A stretch of 52,993 nucleotides of DNA, taken from assembly GCA_021775095.1 (NCBI GenBank), contig JAJFII010000018.1:1-52993 (forward strand), written 5' to 3'. Position numbers and translations under genes: made by a program. Below the pieces are notes generated by a model, which worked only from the letters and a program-made list of their open reading frames with translations, ran no database searches and had not been told where the DNA came from. Of this stretch, positions 16,797-25,271 are shown piece by piece; the first letter of the stretch is position 1, and the number at the start of each line of letters is the position of its first letter. This DNA comes from Rhodospirillales bacterium (GTDB lineage: Bacteria > Pseudomonadota > Alphaproteobacteria > Rhodospirillales > Casp-alpha2).

Positions 16797-17513
16797 TTAA
16801 AGTTCATAACCGGCTGCCGCCGCATCGTCGGCAAACATCCGAACGGTTTCGAGGGAAAACTCGCCTAAATTTTTTCCGACACCCGAAAGTTTCCGCAAAA
16901 TGTCGTGTGTAACCGTAATGATATGGCAGCCCATATCATCACCCTGCATCACATTTAACAGTTCACGCGGGCTCGCCCAGATCAGTTCAGCCGCTGGTTT
17001 TTCCGATAAAATCGCCAGAGATTTTTTCATGACCGGTAGGGGATCAACGCCGGTATCCGCAATACGCCCGGCAAAAACAGACACACAGCTCGGCACGTCG
17101 GACACAAGAACTTGCGCAATGTCCTCGACTTGCCGGAGTGTCATCAGGGCGGTCACATTGACCTTAATTCCTTTTTCACACAGCTCCCGGACCAGGGGGG
17201 CGCTGGACTCTCCAGACGAATTGGTAACCGGTATTTTGACATAAACATTGTCACCCCATGAGGCAATTTTCACCGCCTGCCTGTGCATTTCTGAAAAATC
17301 ATCTGAAATCACCTCGAAGGAAATCGGTTTGGTTCGGACAACGGTCAATAGGTCTTTGGCAAATGCCTCATAATCCGTAACACCGGCCTTGCGCATTAAA
17401 GTCGGATTCGTCGTCAGCCCGGCAATATAGTCCTTGGCGTACATTTCGAGAACACCCTTTTTATCGGCACCGTCCGCGAATATTCTGATTTTGTACTTCG
17501 ACAGGTGTATCAT
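16797..17513 (-). CDS. Transaldolase (small TalC/Fsa-like type)
   Basis: This 238-aa TIM-barrel aldolase belongs to the transaldolase/fructose-6-phosphate aldolase group, with FADGADKKGV near the start, GLTTNPTLMRKAG, and the Schiff-base lysine in NVYVKIPVTN (about residue 93). SVFAGRIADTG and ELIWASPRELLN lie later in the barrel. Transaldolases interconvert sugar phosphates including sedoheptulose-7-phosphate, which is the substrate of GmhA. Its position directly before gmhB suggests it feeds heptose synthesis; this is inference. ATG 17513 overlaps the stop of a short upstream frame as ATGA. Confidence 0.87.
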   Translation of the reverse strand: MIHLSKYKIRIFADGADKKGVLEMYAKDYIAGLTTNPTLMRKAGVTDYEAFAKDLLTVVRTKPISFEVISDDFSEMHRQAVKIASWGDNVYVKIPVTNSSGESSAPLVRELCEKGIKVNVTALMTLRQVEDIAQVLVSDVPSCVSVFAGRIADTGVDPLPVMKKSLAILSEKPAAELIWASPRELLNVMQGDDMGCHIITVTHDILRKLSGVGKNLGEFSLETVRMFADDAAAAGYEL

Positions 17514-17752
17514 CGGCAGAGGCTTTCAAATTGTGAATGATTTGCAGGCGGCCTATCAGTTTTGGGCATGTCACTAAATCGGTTTCCATTCTCATAATTT
17601 AGCCCGTCGCCCCCCAGCCACACAAACAACCGGCGGTCGCGGATAAGGGATGTGGCCAGCGTATTTTTGCTGTCGCCAGCGCTGGACCGCGCTGGCTGTC
17701 CGTATGCCGCGGCGAGACCACACTCAAGTAACCCACAAATCTCAAACCACAT
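17510..17752 (-). CDS. Candidate 80-aa protein between desaturase and transaldolase
   Basis: An ATG at 17752, inside the last codons of the desaturase gene, opens an 80-codon frame that ends in a TGA overlapping the transaldolase ATG (ATGA). Both junctions are therefore compatible with translational coupling, and the frame fills an otherwise empty gap of 228 bp. I recognise no domain. The protein has three cysteines near its start (EICGLLEC) and one at the end. No Shine-Dalgarno was confirmed, so it may be a spurious frame. Confidence 0.3.
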   Translation of the reverse strand: MWFEICGLLECGLAAAYGQPARSSAGDSKNTLATSLIRDRRLFVWLGGDGLNYENGNRFSDMPKTDRPPANHSQFESLCR

Positions 17753-18701
17753 CCTTCGATTTGCCACCGCCCAGAATACGCACCGCCAAGACAAATGGCC
17801 GGGTATACAGTTTTCCAATCGTATGCCAGGTTCCGTCTGTACCATCGCCCAGCCCCATGGCAAATGTTTCTTTTTCTTTCGGGACATAAAGTGTGCCAAA
17901 CAGATAATCCCATACCGCCAGAGCAAATCCAAAGTTATTACCCATATGCTGGGGCGACGTACTGTGGTGAATTTGATGTTGCGCCGGACTTACGATGAGG
18001 TACCCGAGCACACCGTAATCCAGCCAGACATGGCTGTGACGCAGATTGCCAATCAGATTATATACGGCGATCAGCAGGTGGGTTCCCAGGAAGGTTGCAA
18101 TCGTTATGTCTCCGGCGCTTAGATAAAAGAACAGTCCGGTTGCAATCCCGCCAAATAAATTTCCACCCAACCCCATGATAAATAAATCCACCGGATGAAC
18201 CCGAAAGGAGGTTATCGGTGTCAAAACTTCTGCCGAATGATGGACTTTGTGAAACTGCCAAAGAAGATCAATTTTGTGTTGGCCCCAGTGGGCCAGAAAA
18301 CGACCGAGATCATAGGCCACGAAGAAACAGATCGTATACAACACCCGCGCCGTATGGGCTGTCCAGCCCATATCCGGGCCTTCGCCGTACAGCTCAATCA
18401 ATAAGGACTGGACCCCTATTCCAACATCAATTCCGCCAATCATTAACGGCGCGATCAGCGATCCGTACAGCATGCTGTTGACGACAAAATACAGATAATC
18501 GGCTTTGCTTGATGGGGCCCACCAAATGCGTTTCGAAAACAGATCGGCCAATATTCCAACCATGTTTTGCTGAGCCACGTAAGCGGTAATGGCTGAGACA
18601 CCAATTGCGACCAGCAGGGCCGACAGCAAATAAGGCCAAAATAATGTCGACTGGCTGATAACAAACGCATTTAGCGGCTGCTCCAGGATATCGATGATCA
18701 A
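17742..18701 (-). CDS. Sterol desaturase/fatty-acid hydroxylase family membrane protein
   Basis: This 319-aa integral membrane di-iron enzyme has histidine clusters HWGQH (about 142), HKVHH (about 154) and HQIHH (about 245) that bind the iron pair. Four or more hydrophobic segments are visible (about 18-42, 75-98, 120-138, 170-215). Family members hydroxylate or desaturate lipids or ether bonds; the substrate is unknown here. The only start near the N-terminal membrane span is TTG 18701; the next ATG would remove that span. It sits with sugar and envelope genes, so lipid A, hopanoid or carrier-lipid modification is plausible but unproven. Confidence 0.82.
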   Translation of the reverse strand: MIIDILEQPLNAFVISQSTLFWPYLLSALLVAIGVSAITAYVAQQNMVGILADLFSKRIWWAPSSKADYLYFVVNSMLYGSLIAPLMIGGIDVGIGVQSLLIELYGEGPDMGWTAHTARVLYTICFFVAYDLGRFLAHWGQHKIDLLWQFHKVHHSAEVLTPITSFRVHPVDLFIMGLGGNLFGGIATGLFFYLSAGDITIATFLGTHLLIAVYNLIGNLRHSHVWLDYGVLGYLIVSPAQHQIHHSTSPQHMGNNFGFALAVWDYLFGTLYVPKEKETFAMGLGDGTDGTWHTIGKLYTRPFVLAVRILGGGKSKDVV

Positions 18702-18744
18702 CGTCTGTTCGATTGTCTAAAGCTCCCTATGAGCGGCCCTGCAT

Positions 18745-20292
18745 TTACCGGGTTGCCCGATCAATGGCATAGAAAGTATAAAACGAGCCGCTTTTAATTT
18801 CACGAATATTTTCCGGTAGTCGCTGCGGCTTGGTCCCCGGGTGCAACCAGACCAGATAATCAAACTCACTCCGCCATTTCTCGGCAATCGCACGATTCCA
18901 TTTGGCCTCACCAATCGCCTCAATGTTTCCTCGCAAAACACCCGGGGAAACCGGGCGTGGTTTTTTTTGCGAGAACTGTCGGTAATCCGGTTTGAGTTCA
19001 ATCGGCCATTTGGTAACAAACATCTGGGGATAGAAAACGGATTTTTCGATCACTGCCAAAGCTGGAATATGCCAGTAGCCCCCTGCCAGACAATCTCCGG
19101 TAACGGCGCTGTCTTCGATCACCGGAAGAATTCTAGCACCGCGTGGCATACCATCGAGAGATCTAATAAAGTCGATTTTTTTTATATCGCATGCAGCAAT
19201 GAGCCGGTCGACCTTTTCCAACTTAAGCAATCCAATTACAAGGCAGACAGCAACCAACAAATAACGCATTCCACGCTCTGGCAAATCAATCTTCATGGTT
19301 GCCAGTAACAGCAAACTGGCGAGCAACGGAATTCGTACATGGGTAAGCCAAATGCCCAATATGGCAACCGGCATCACTAATCCAAGACCGATAAAAAACA
19401 GGACAGTGAACTTCATCGGACTGACAATCGTCAGTCGGCGGGTTAAGGCCAGCCACAAAATCAGGAAAATCAGGCACAGCCCGGCGACCACGTCAAAATT
19501 ATTGAAATACAGTACGGGAGAAACAATCGCCTCCAGTCGCGCAATCATCGGGCCAAATACGGTTTCAGTTCCGTGCGTCGGTGACGGAATTAACGTCAAT
19601 AAAACCGCCGGGATGACAAATTGCCCCGCCAAGACACCGTCCTTTTTGAGATCCATATTCCGGTTCTTATAAAAGGCCTGCCCCCGCAACAGGACCAACG
19701 TCAATCCAAACAGACAGAACACCAACAGATGGGAAAAAAACAGAACTAAAGAAAAAACTCCCATTGCAAACAATCTGCGGTGCCACAACCAGTTTTCGGA
19801 CTGCAGCCACAGGGCGGTGCCGAGCACGGCCAGGCCGATTCCGAAATAGTAGTTGGTCAAGCCAATCGCGACAGGTGCACTATAGGCAACCAACACCGCT
19901 AGCAACGGGATATATCCGACCCTTCCGTAATAATGGCGACGAATTAAAGCAACGCCGGCAACCATCATCAACAAGCTGCTAATGACAAATATTTTTCCCG
20001 CCATATAGAGAGGCACGATTTGTACCAACGGCCAAACAAGAAGATCAAATGCCAGGTTTGGATAGATTTCCCAGTTGAGTGAATAGAACCGCGACAGATC
20101 GGCGTCATGGGCCAGATTGTTAAGGGCAAAGACCCGCGCCAAATGAACCGCCAGATCAGCGCCAGGGGGCAATTGCGCCCTGAGTATCGGCAATAGGGTT
20201 ATGCCCAAAACCAACGTGGGCACTAAAAAACGGACGATCCGATGGTTCCAAATGGAACCGGGCCGACCCTCCATCTCCGCATTATCCGCCAT
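18745..20292 (-). CDS. Polytopic membrane protein, possible GT-C-type glycosyltransferase
   Basis: This is a protein of about 515 aa with roughly ten membrane segments and a soluble C-terminal part (about 385-515). I do not recognise a specific family. The N-terminal layout (one span, then a periplasmic loop with ADLAVHLARVFAL and a Trp/Tyr-rich NWEIYPNLAFDLLVWP segment) resembles GT-C glycosyltransferases that use polyprenyl-linked sugars, but no clear catalytic motif can be assigned. I chose ATG 20292 (MADNAEMEG), with GGGAAG upstream. It lies 56 bp downstream of a second large membrane protein of similar design. Confidence 0.6.
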   Translation of the reverse strand: MADNAEMEGRPGSIWNHRIVRFLVPTLVLGITLLPILRAQLPPGADLAVHLARVFALNNLAHDADLSRFYSLNWEIYPNLAFDLLVWPLVQIVPLYMAGKIFVISSLLMMVAGVALIRRHYYGRVGYIPLLAVLVAYSAPVAIGLTNYYFGIGLAVLGTALWLQSENWLWHRRLFAMGVFSLVLFFSHLLVFCLFGLTLVLLRGQAFYKNRNMDLKKDGVLAGQFVIPAVLLTLIPSPTHGTETVFGPMIARLEAIVSPVLYFNNFDVVAGLCLIFLILWLALTRRLTIVSPMKFTVLFFIGLGLVMPVAILGIWLTHVRIPLLASLLLLATMKIDLPERGMRYLLVAVCLVIGLLKLEKVDRLIAACDIKKIDFIRSLDGMPRGARILPVIEDSAVTGDCLAGGYWHIPALAVIEKSVFYPQMFVTKWPIELKPDYRQFSQKKPRPVSPGVLRGNIEAIGEAKWNRAIAEKWRSEFDYLVWLHPGTKPQRLPENIREIKSGSFYTFYAIDRATR

Positions 20293-20348
20293 AAACCAAC
20301 TTCCCAATTTCAGCGAAACCCCAGGACTTAGCAACTGCCGGCCTCGAC

Positions 20349-22271
20349 CTATTTAAGCAAAGGGCTATTTAAGGCAACAACATGAAAACCGTTCTTGCGA
20401 TAGACGATCCGTTCGGACCGCGCCAGAGCTTCCACATTGTCCATAAAATCCAAATAAAAGGGGGCTCCATATTGCCAAGCGGCGATCTCTGCGTCGCGAT
20501 GATATTGCCAAAGCGCCCGGTTGTACAAACAGGCAGCGCGGTCATTCAAATCATCAAAAATCAGATGGCTGATGGAATAGGCCTGCAGATAGGCTTTGAG
20601 CTTTTGCGGTCCCTGATTAAAGGGCATTCCCTGTCCCGGGCTGGCGGCACCGGGAACATCAATATTTACGATATCATGCTGCCGATAATCCAGCGCATAG
20701 GGGTAATTGACCATCGCCAGTACCTTGGCACCTGTTGGAATGGATTTTTGCATCTCGGCATACTGATCGCGCAAGGAACCACTGAGGGCGACGCGGTCCC
20801 AGTGCGTAATCATACGCTGCACATCCTTTACCATCATTAACCCGCCGACAATGACCATCACACCAACCAATGCCCCGTTGGCGTATCGACGAATTTTCAA
20901 ATCTAATGAGCTTGCGCTATCCAAAGGCAGGCTTGCCTTGATAAAAACCATCAGGGTCCCGATAAAAGCCGCATTCAAAAATGGTGCCACGTAGCGATGT
21001 ATATTTTCGACATCGGAATAAGTAAAAATCCAGGTTATGGCGACGGTGCCAAATATCGAGGCCGCGTAAAGTGATAATGCGGCGGCATTTTTGCGCAGGA
21101 AAAGGAACACTAGGGCAGGCATCCAAAACAGAGCAAGGCGGGCATGGAAAATCGTTTCCAAAAAAACTTTCAGATGGGAAATAAAATCCAGAGGTGCCGA
21201 ATAGTTTTGAAATTCCGGTTGATGGTTGCCGCTAAACACTGGATATAAAAATGTCCCGGATGAAATTTGCAGCAGAACCATCCACGGTGCCAGACAGACC
21301 AGCGAAGCCAGGCCGAGATAACCCAAACGATATAAATATGTGGCGATTTTTTCTTTTTGTGTCCGATAAAATATCAACCAAAAAACAATGATCGTTAACG
21401 CAGCAACCAGCAGGTAGTGAGCCCTCAAACTGCCGGTCGCGGCAACCAATCCGCCCAAAAGCCAGATTTCAGCATGGCCGATTGATCGCCGGTCGAGGTG
21501 GCGTGACAATGTTCGAAATAGCGTCAAAAACAGCGCCAGCCCCGTTAAATGGCTGGCCGAATTTAACAGCGGGAACGGCAACAGGACGACCAATAGGACG
21601 GCCAGGGTAACCGCCAATAACCGGTTTTGGCGAAGATCGTCAAATGCCCCAATTACCAGTCCGAACGCGACCAGTAAAGCGACACCGCGATCCAACAAAT
21701 AGGCATTGTTTTCATCGCCGGTGGCACCGACGAACGCCTGCAGAAAGGTGTGCCCACCGTATCCGGCCAGGCGGCGTAAACTAAAGGGTTCTATCAAAGT
21801 CCCGGTATCGAGCAATTTGACGATCATCGGGAAATAGGCGATATCGTCATCAGCACAACTCATGCCATGGAAATGAACAGCTGAGGCGTATCGTACAATC
21901 AGAGGAAAACACAACAAAACCGTCAGCCAAGCGGTCCGGGTATTGAGCGTAAAAAAGCCGTAAACATCGCGATACGCAAAAACTGCACCGCCCATAACAA
22001 AACCAATCAGAAGTTCACGGGAAACAATGCCGAGGGCGCTCAAAAAACCGCCGATAACGAGCGACGCCATCATACCCCATCCGGCAGCCAATCCCCAATC
22101 GACGGGTTCTCGCTGATCGCCGCCAAGACTGTTTTGAACAATCCGGCCCCAGCCGACAAACGCCGCCAATATTAAAATCCCCCAGAAGAATTGGTATGCA
22201 TAAATGACGGTCATAAGGGGGCGTAACTCGGATACAGGAGATCGGATCGGGAAATTCCGTGAATGGGTCAT
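20349..22271 (-). CDS. Large polytopic membrane protein, GT-C-like
   Basis: This protein of about 640 aa has a dozen or more membrane segments and a soluble C-terminal domain (about 515-640). The first large loop contains HFHGMSCADDDIAYFPMIVK, an Asp-rich site followed by LLDTGTLIEPFSLRR. Its placement resembles the acidic EL1 motif of GT-C glycosyltransferases, so a lipid-linked sugar transferase is possible; this is inference. I prefer ATG 22271 (GGGAC upstream); ATG 22214 (MTVIYAYQFF) is an alternative starting right at the first span. It is divergent from the GT9 gene, with a short shared promoter region, and pairs with the next membrane protein gene downstream. Confidence 0.6.
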   Translation of the reverse strand: MTHSRNFPIRSPVSELRPLMTVIYAYQFFWGILILAAFVGWGRIVQNSLGGDQREPVDWGLAAGWGMMASLVIGGFLSALGIVSRELLIGFVMGGAVFAYRDVYGFFTLNTRTAWLTVLLCFPLIVRYASAVHFHGMSCADDDIAYFPMIVKLLDTGTLIEPFSLRRLAGYGGHTFLQAFVGATGDENNAYLLDRGVALLVAFGLVIGAFDDLRQNRLLAVTLAVLLVVLLPFPLLNSASHLTGLALFLTLFRTLSRHLDRRSIGHAEIWLLGGLVAATGSLRAHYLLVAALTIIVFWLIFYRTQKEKIATYLYRLGYLGLASLVCLAPWMVLLQISSGTFLYPVFSGNHQPEFQNYSAPLDFISHLKVFLETIFHARLALFWMPALVFLFLRKNAAALSLYAASIFGTVAITWIFTYSDVENIHRYVAPFLNAAFIGTLMVFIKASLPLDSASSLDLKIRRYANGALVGVMVIVGGLMMVKDVQRMITHWDRVALSGSLRDQYAEMQKSIPTGAKVLAMVNYPYALDYRQHDIVNIDVPGAASPGQGMPFNQGPQKLKAYLQAYSISHLIFDDLNDRAACLYNRALWQYHRDAEIAAWQYGAPFYLDFMDNVEALARSERIVYRKNGFHVVALNSPLLK

Positions 22272-22355
22272 GGTAGTCCCGGCAAATGTGACGCACAATG
22301 TGAAAATTCACCTGAACGGGCAGGTTGACGAGTTGATGGGTTTCTGGGCGGTCCG

Positions 22356-23498
22356 ATGAAAACAAATACCATGCGCGGTATCGACCGCTATTTTGGCTCG
22401 CCCCTATGCCACGTTCTGGCCCTTCTGACACCCCTGTTGGTTGGTCGAAGGCCATCACCAAAATCCGTTGTTCTGTGTAAATTTTTTGGCCTGGGAAGTA
22501 TTTGTTTAAGTTATCCCCTGATCAGAGAACTGCAACGCCAGGGTTTCGAAATTACCTTTCTGACGTTCCAAACCAATGATCCATTGATTCAGATTATCGG
22601 CGTTGATCGGACCATTTGCATCGAGCCAAAATCTCTGTTTGGTTTTGTCTCCGGCGTCCTGAGGTCAATCTGGATATTACGTCGGGTCCGTCCCGCCGCA
22701 TTTCTTAATCTTGAATTTTTTTCACGCTTTGCCGCCCTCATGACTCTGCTTTCCGGTGCACCGGTGCGGGCTGGCTTTCATATCAATCATTTGCCGGTGG
22801 GAAAATTGTATACACACCGGACAAATTTGAACGTCTATCGTCCGATATTCGAGAATTATTTAAACGTCGGCATGTCGGCGGGTGTTATCGAGAACCTCTG
22901 CCCTTTTGCGCCGGATCAGAACACTTTGCATTTTCCGGCACAGGGCCAGCCCGTAAAGGAAATTGGCAGCCGTTATTATGTGATCAATGCCGAAAGCAGT
23001 GAAACGGTTCAGTGGTTGCGGTCTTGGCCCAAACAACACTGGACAGATCTTATCGACCAGTTGCGCGCCACACGACCGGAAATTACGCTTGTTCTGTTGG
23101 GCACCAATTCAAGTATTGCGTTGTATGACAAAATCGTCGAGCCAGCCAAAACCACGGACGGGATCGTCAATCTGGCGGGTTCAACCAACTTCGCAGACAT
23201 GGTTCATCTGATTCGTGGCGCCGAAATGATCATCACAGTTGACAGTGGTCCGTTTCACATCAGTGCCCTGTTTGCACGGAAAACCATTGGATTATTTGGC
23301 CCGGAAACACCTGTGCTTTATGGATATAAATTGCCTTGGGTCCGCAATATCCATAAAAATTTGATGTGCAGTCCCTGTCTGGCCCTTTACGATGCAAAAA
23401 AAAGTGTTCTTGAATGTTCGGACAACCAATGTCTGAAACAAATTTCCACGGCGCAGGTGATGGCGGAAATCGAGGCGCTTTCGACCGGCCTTAATTAA
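22356..23498 (+). CDS. GT9 family glycosyltransferase (heptosyltransferase-like)
   Basis: This 380-aa GT-B enzyme of glycosyltransferase family 9 transfers heptose-type sugars from a nucleotide donor, classically to the LPS core. Seen: the N-terminal Rossmann-like half with VVLCKFFGLGSICLSYPLIR, and the C-terminal half with the GT9 signature ITVDSGPFHISALF (D296) followed by TIGLFGPETP. A cysteine-rich C-terminal segment, MCSPCLALYD...CSDNQC, is also seen in some GT9 proteins. It would use the heptose nucleotide that the window's heptose genes can make, though acceptor and sugar are unproven. It converges on and overlaps the gspB-like gene by 8 bp. Confidence 0.88.
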   Translation: MKTNTMRGIDRYFGSPLCHVLALLTPLLVGRRPSPKSVVLCKFFGLGSICLSYPLIRELQRQGFEITFLTFQTNDPLIQIIGVDRTICIEPKSLFGFVSGVLRSIWILRRVRPAAFLNLEFFSRFAALMTLLSGAPVRAGFHINHLPVGKLYTHRTNLNVYRPIFENYLNVGMSAGVIENLCPFAPDQNTLHFPAQGQPVKEIGSRYYVINAESSETVQWLRSWPKQHWTDLIDQLRATRPEITLVLLGTNSSIALYDKIVEPAKTTDGIVNLAGSTNFADMVHLIRGAEMIITVDSGPFHISALFARKTIGLFGPETPVLYGYKLPWVRNIHKNLMCSPCLALYDAKKSVLECSDNQCLKQISTAQVMAEIEALSTGLN

Positions 23499-25263
23499 CC
23501 GCCAGATTTTTTAGTTCTATTTTTGCCGCACCATATTGCCGGTAGTTGGTGACCCCTGTAGCCAATGTTTTTTTAAAATAGGCGCGTGCCGTGAGCTTGT
23601 CGCCACGCAGCAGGCGATGGAGACCAAGGAAAAAGTAACCGACACATTCACGCTGGCGCCGCGTTTGGGAGTCTAGGTGCCGCATTGCGTCCAGAACCCT
23701 GTCCGCTGAAACTTCTCCGATATAGGCAGAATAAATAATTCCAGGCCATTTGGTTCGATTTGTTTTATCGGCAAAGAAATTATCCGCTGTTGATACAACC
23801 CCGGCCTGAGCCCGCGCTAAATACATCCATAATAAGGCATAGTCCCCCAGTTCCGCGGATGCCTTGTGATATACAACCTGAAAATCCTGAACGGCTGCCA
23901 CCATGTCGCGTTCATAATATAACAAAAACCCCCGACTGAAATAGGATTCGTAATCTTCCGGGGCCCGGACGATGGCCTTCGAATAATTATCGATCGCCCG
24001 TTGCGGCTGATCGCTCTGTTCATAGATCCAGCCCCGCGCCTGATAGGGTTCTGGTACGGAAGGATCCAATTCAATCGCCTTGGAAAAATCTGCTCCGGCC
24101 GCCTCATAGGCCCGGTTGGACTCATGGGCCCAACCGCGCCCCATATAACCAGCTATTAGATTGGGTCGCGCCGAAATGGCTTGATCGTAGGTCGCAATGG
24201 CTTCTGCCAATTGGCCATTTTCTTCAAACACCACCGCCCGACGCAGGGTTTGCAAAAAGCTTTGATCGCTCATTTTCCTGCTCGGCACAGGCGATTTTCT
24301 GGGCGGAACAATCAACACTAACTGTTTGCCTTGCTCCAACCTATCGGCGGATTCTACCGGCATCGGAGCGGGCTCAGGTATACCGGCCGGGGTTTCCGCC
24401 GGCGGTACAGGTCTCGGCTCTGGCGTCGTTGGAAGGGCCTTCAACTCGCGAACGGGAACATCGGACGAGACTTCCCCAAGCGGCAAAGGTTTCGGTGCTG
24501 CGGCAGCTTCGCTGGCTCTCAGATCAGCAACAGGCGGTTCGGGCAGCTCTGCCGACAACGACAACGGGGCCAAACCCGCCGATGCTTGCATCGGTTGCGA
24601 TAGGGAAGCCGGTTCTGGCACCTTGATTGTTCCTTTTTCGGGCGGTGGAACTAATGGATTAATCTGTGGCGGCGGCACCTTTGCGACGGGCTTTAACGCT
24701 TCTGGGGCCGATCCCACAAGTGGCGTGTCTGCGCTTTTCGTTGATGACCGATCAACAACCGGCGCGGGCTTGTCAACAGGATGGCCGTTTGCGGTTTCGA
24801 TTGGTGCTACCGGTTGTTTCGCGAAAGGGTTTTTGGTCGATGGCAGTTGATTTGTTTTGGGAATTTGGCTTTTCGCAATTGTAACCGGGTGCCGGGGTGT
24901 CGGTTCTGCGGCAAAAGAGCTGACATCCGTCGCCACCTGTTTCTCTTTGGCACCGGTTATAACGACCGGTGCTGTTGCCAACGACCGTTGACGATCCCTG
25001 GCTGGCTCACGGGGCGGTGTCTGGGCTAAGGGATCTGATGAGGCATCGTTTTTTATAACCGCGAGTGGTAAATTTCGATTTGTCAGGTAAACCAGTCCAA
25101 TTGAACCGACGGCGACAAGGAACAAAACCAAAATGAGTACGCGCGGCCATACGGACCGATACGCATCGCCTCCAAAACCATTATTTTCGATTTTCACGAC
25201 AATATTTGAGCCGAGCTTTCGGTTGGCTTCCGTCCGTTTCAAGGCATCCAGGATAAGAGACAT
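23491..25263 (-). CDS. GspB/ExeB-like protein with TPR repeats
   Basis: This is a bitopic protein of 590 aa. It begins MSLILDALKRTEANRKLG, the hallmark N-terminus of GspB/ExeB-type proteins that partner the ATPase GspA/ExeA in inserting secretin through peptidoglycan. One membrane span is at about 43-62. A very long Pro-rich periplasmic linker (about 70-330) leads to TPR repeats (about 340-470, e.g. AIATYDQAISARPN, ADFSKAIELDPS, AIDNYSKAIVRAPED) and an all-helical tail. The TPR tail replaces the usual short GspB domain. It follows the gspA-like gene by 8 bp, with AGGA 6 nt before ATG 25263. Confidence 0.82.
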   Translation of the reverse strand: MSLILDALKRTEANRKLGSNIVVKIENNGFGGDAYRSVWPRVLILVLFLVAVGSIGLVYLTNRNLPLAVIKNDASSDPLAQTPPREPARDRQRSLATAPVVITGAKEKQVATDVSSFAAEPTPRHPVTIAKSQIPKTNQLPSTKNPFAKQPVAPIETANGHPVDKPAPVVDRSSTKSADTPLVGSAPEALKPVAKVPPPQINPLVPPPEKGTIKVPEPASLSQPMQASAGLAPLSLSAELPEPPVADLRASEAAAAPKPLPLGEVSSDVPVRELKALPTTPEPRPVPPAETPAGIPEPAPMPVESADRLEQGKQLVLIVPPRKSPVPSRKMSDQSFLQTLRRAVVFEENGQLAEAIATYDQAISARPNLIAGYMGRGWAHESNRAYEAAGADFSKAIELDPSVPEPYQARGWIYEQSDQPQRAIDNYSKAIVRAPEDYESYFSRGFLLYYERDMVAAVQDFQVVYHKASAELGDYALLWMYLARAQAGVVSTADNFFADKTNRTKWPGIIYSAYIGEVSADRVLDAMRHLDSQTRRQRECVGYFFLGLHRLLRGDKLTARAYFKKTLATGVTNYRQYGAAKIELKNLAVN

Positions 25264-25271
25264 AATCGTTC

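Noticed and set aside
22300-22311. GTGAA-AA-TTCAC inverted repeat in the divergent GT-C/GT9 promoter
   Set aside because: The spacer is 2 nt and arms are only 5 bp; it does not match the CRP consensus and could be chance.
24326-24884. Long plus-strand frames opposite the gspB-like gene
   Set aside because: They are mirror frames of the Pro-rich linker, whose GC-biased codons keep the opposite strand open.
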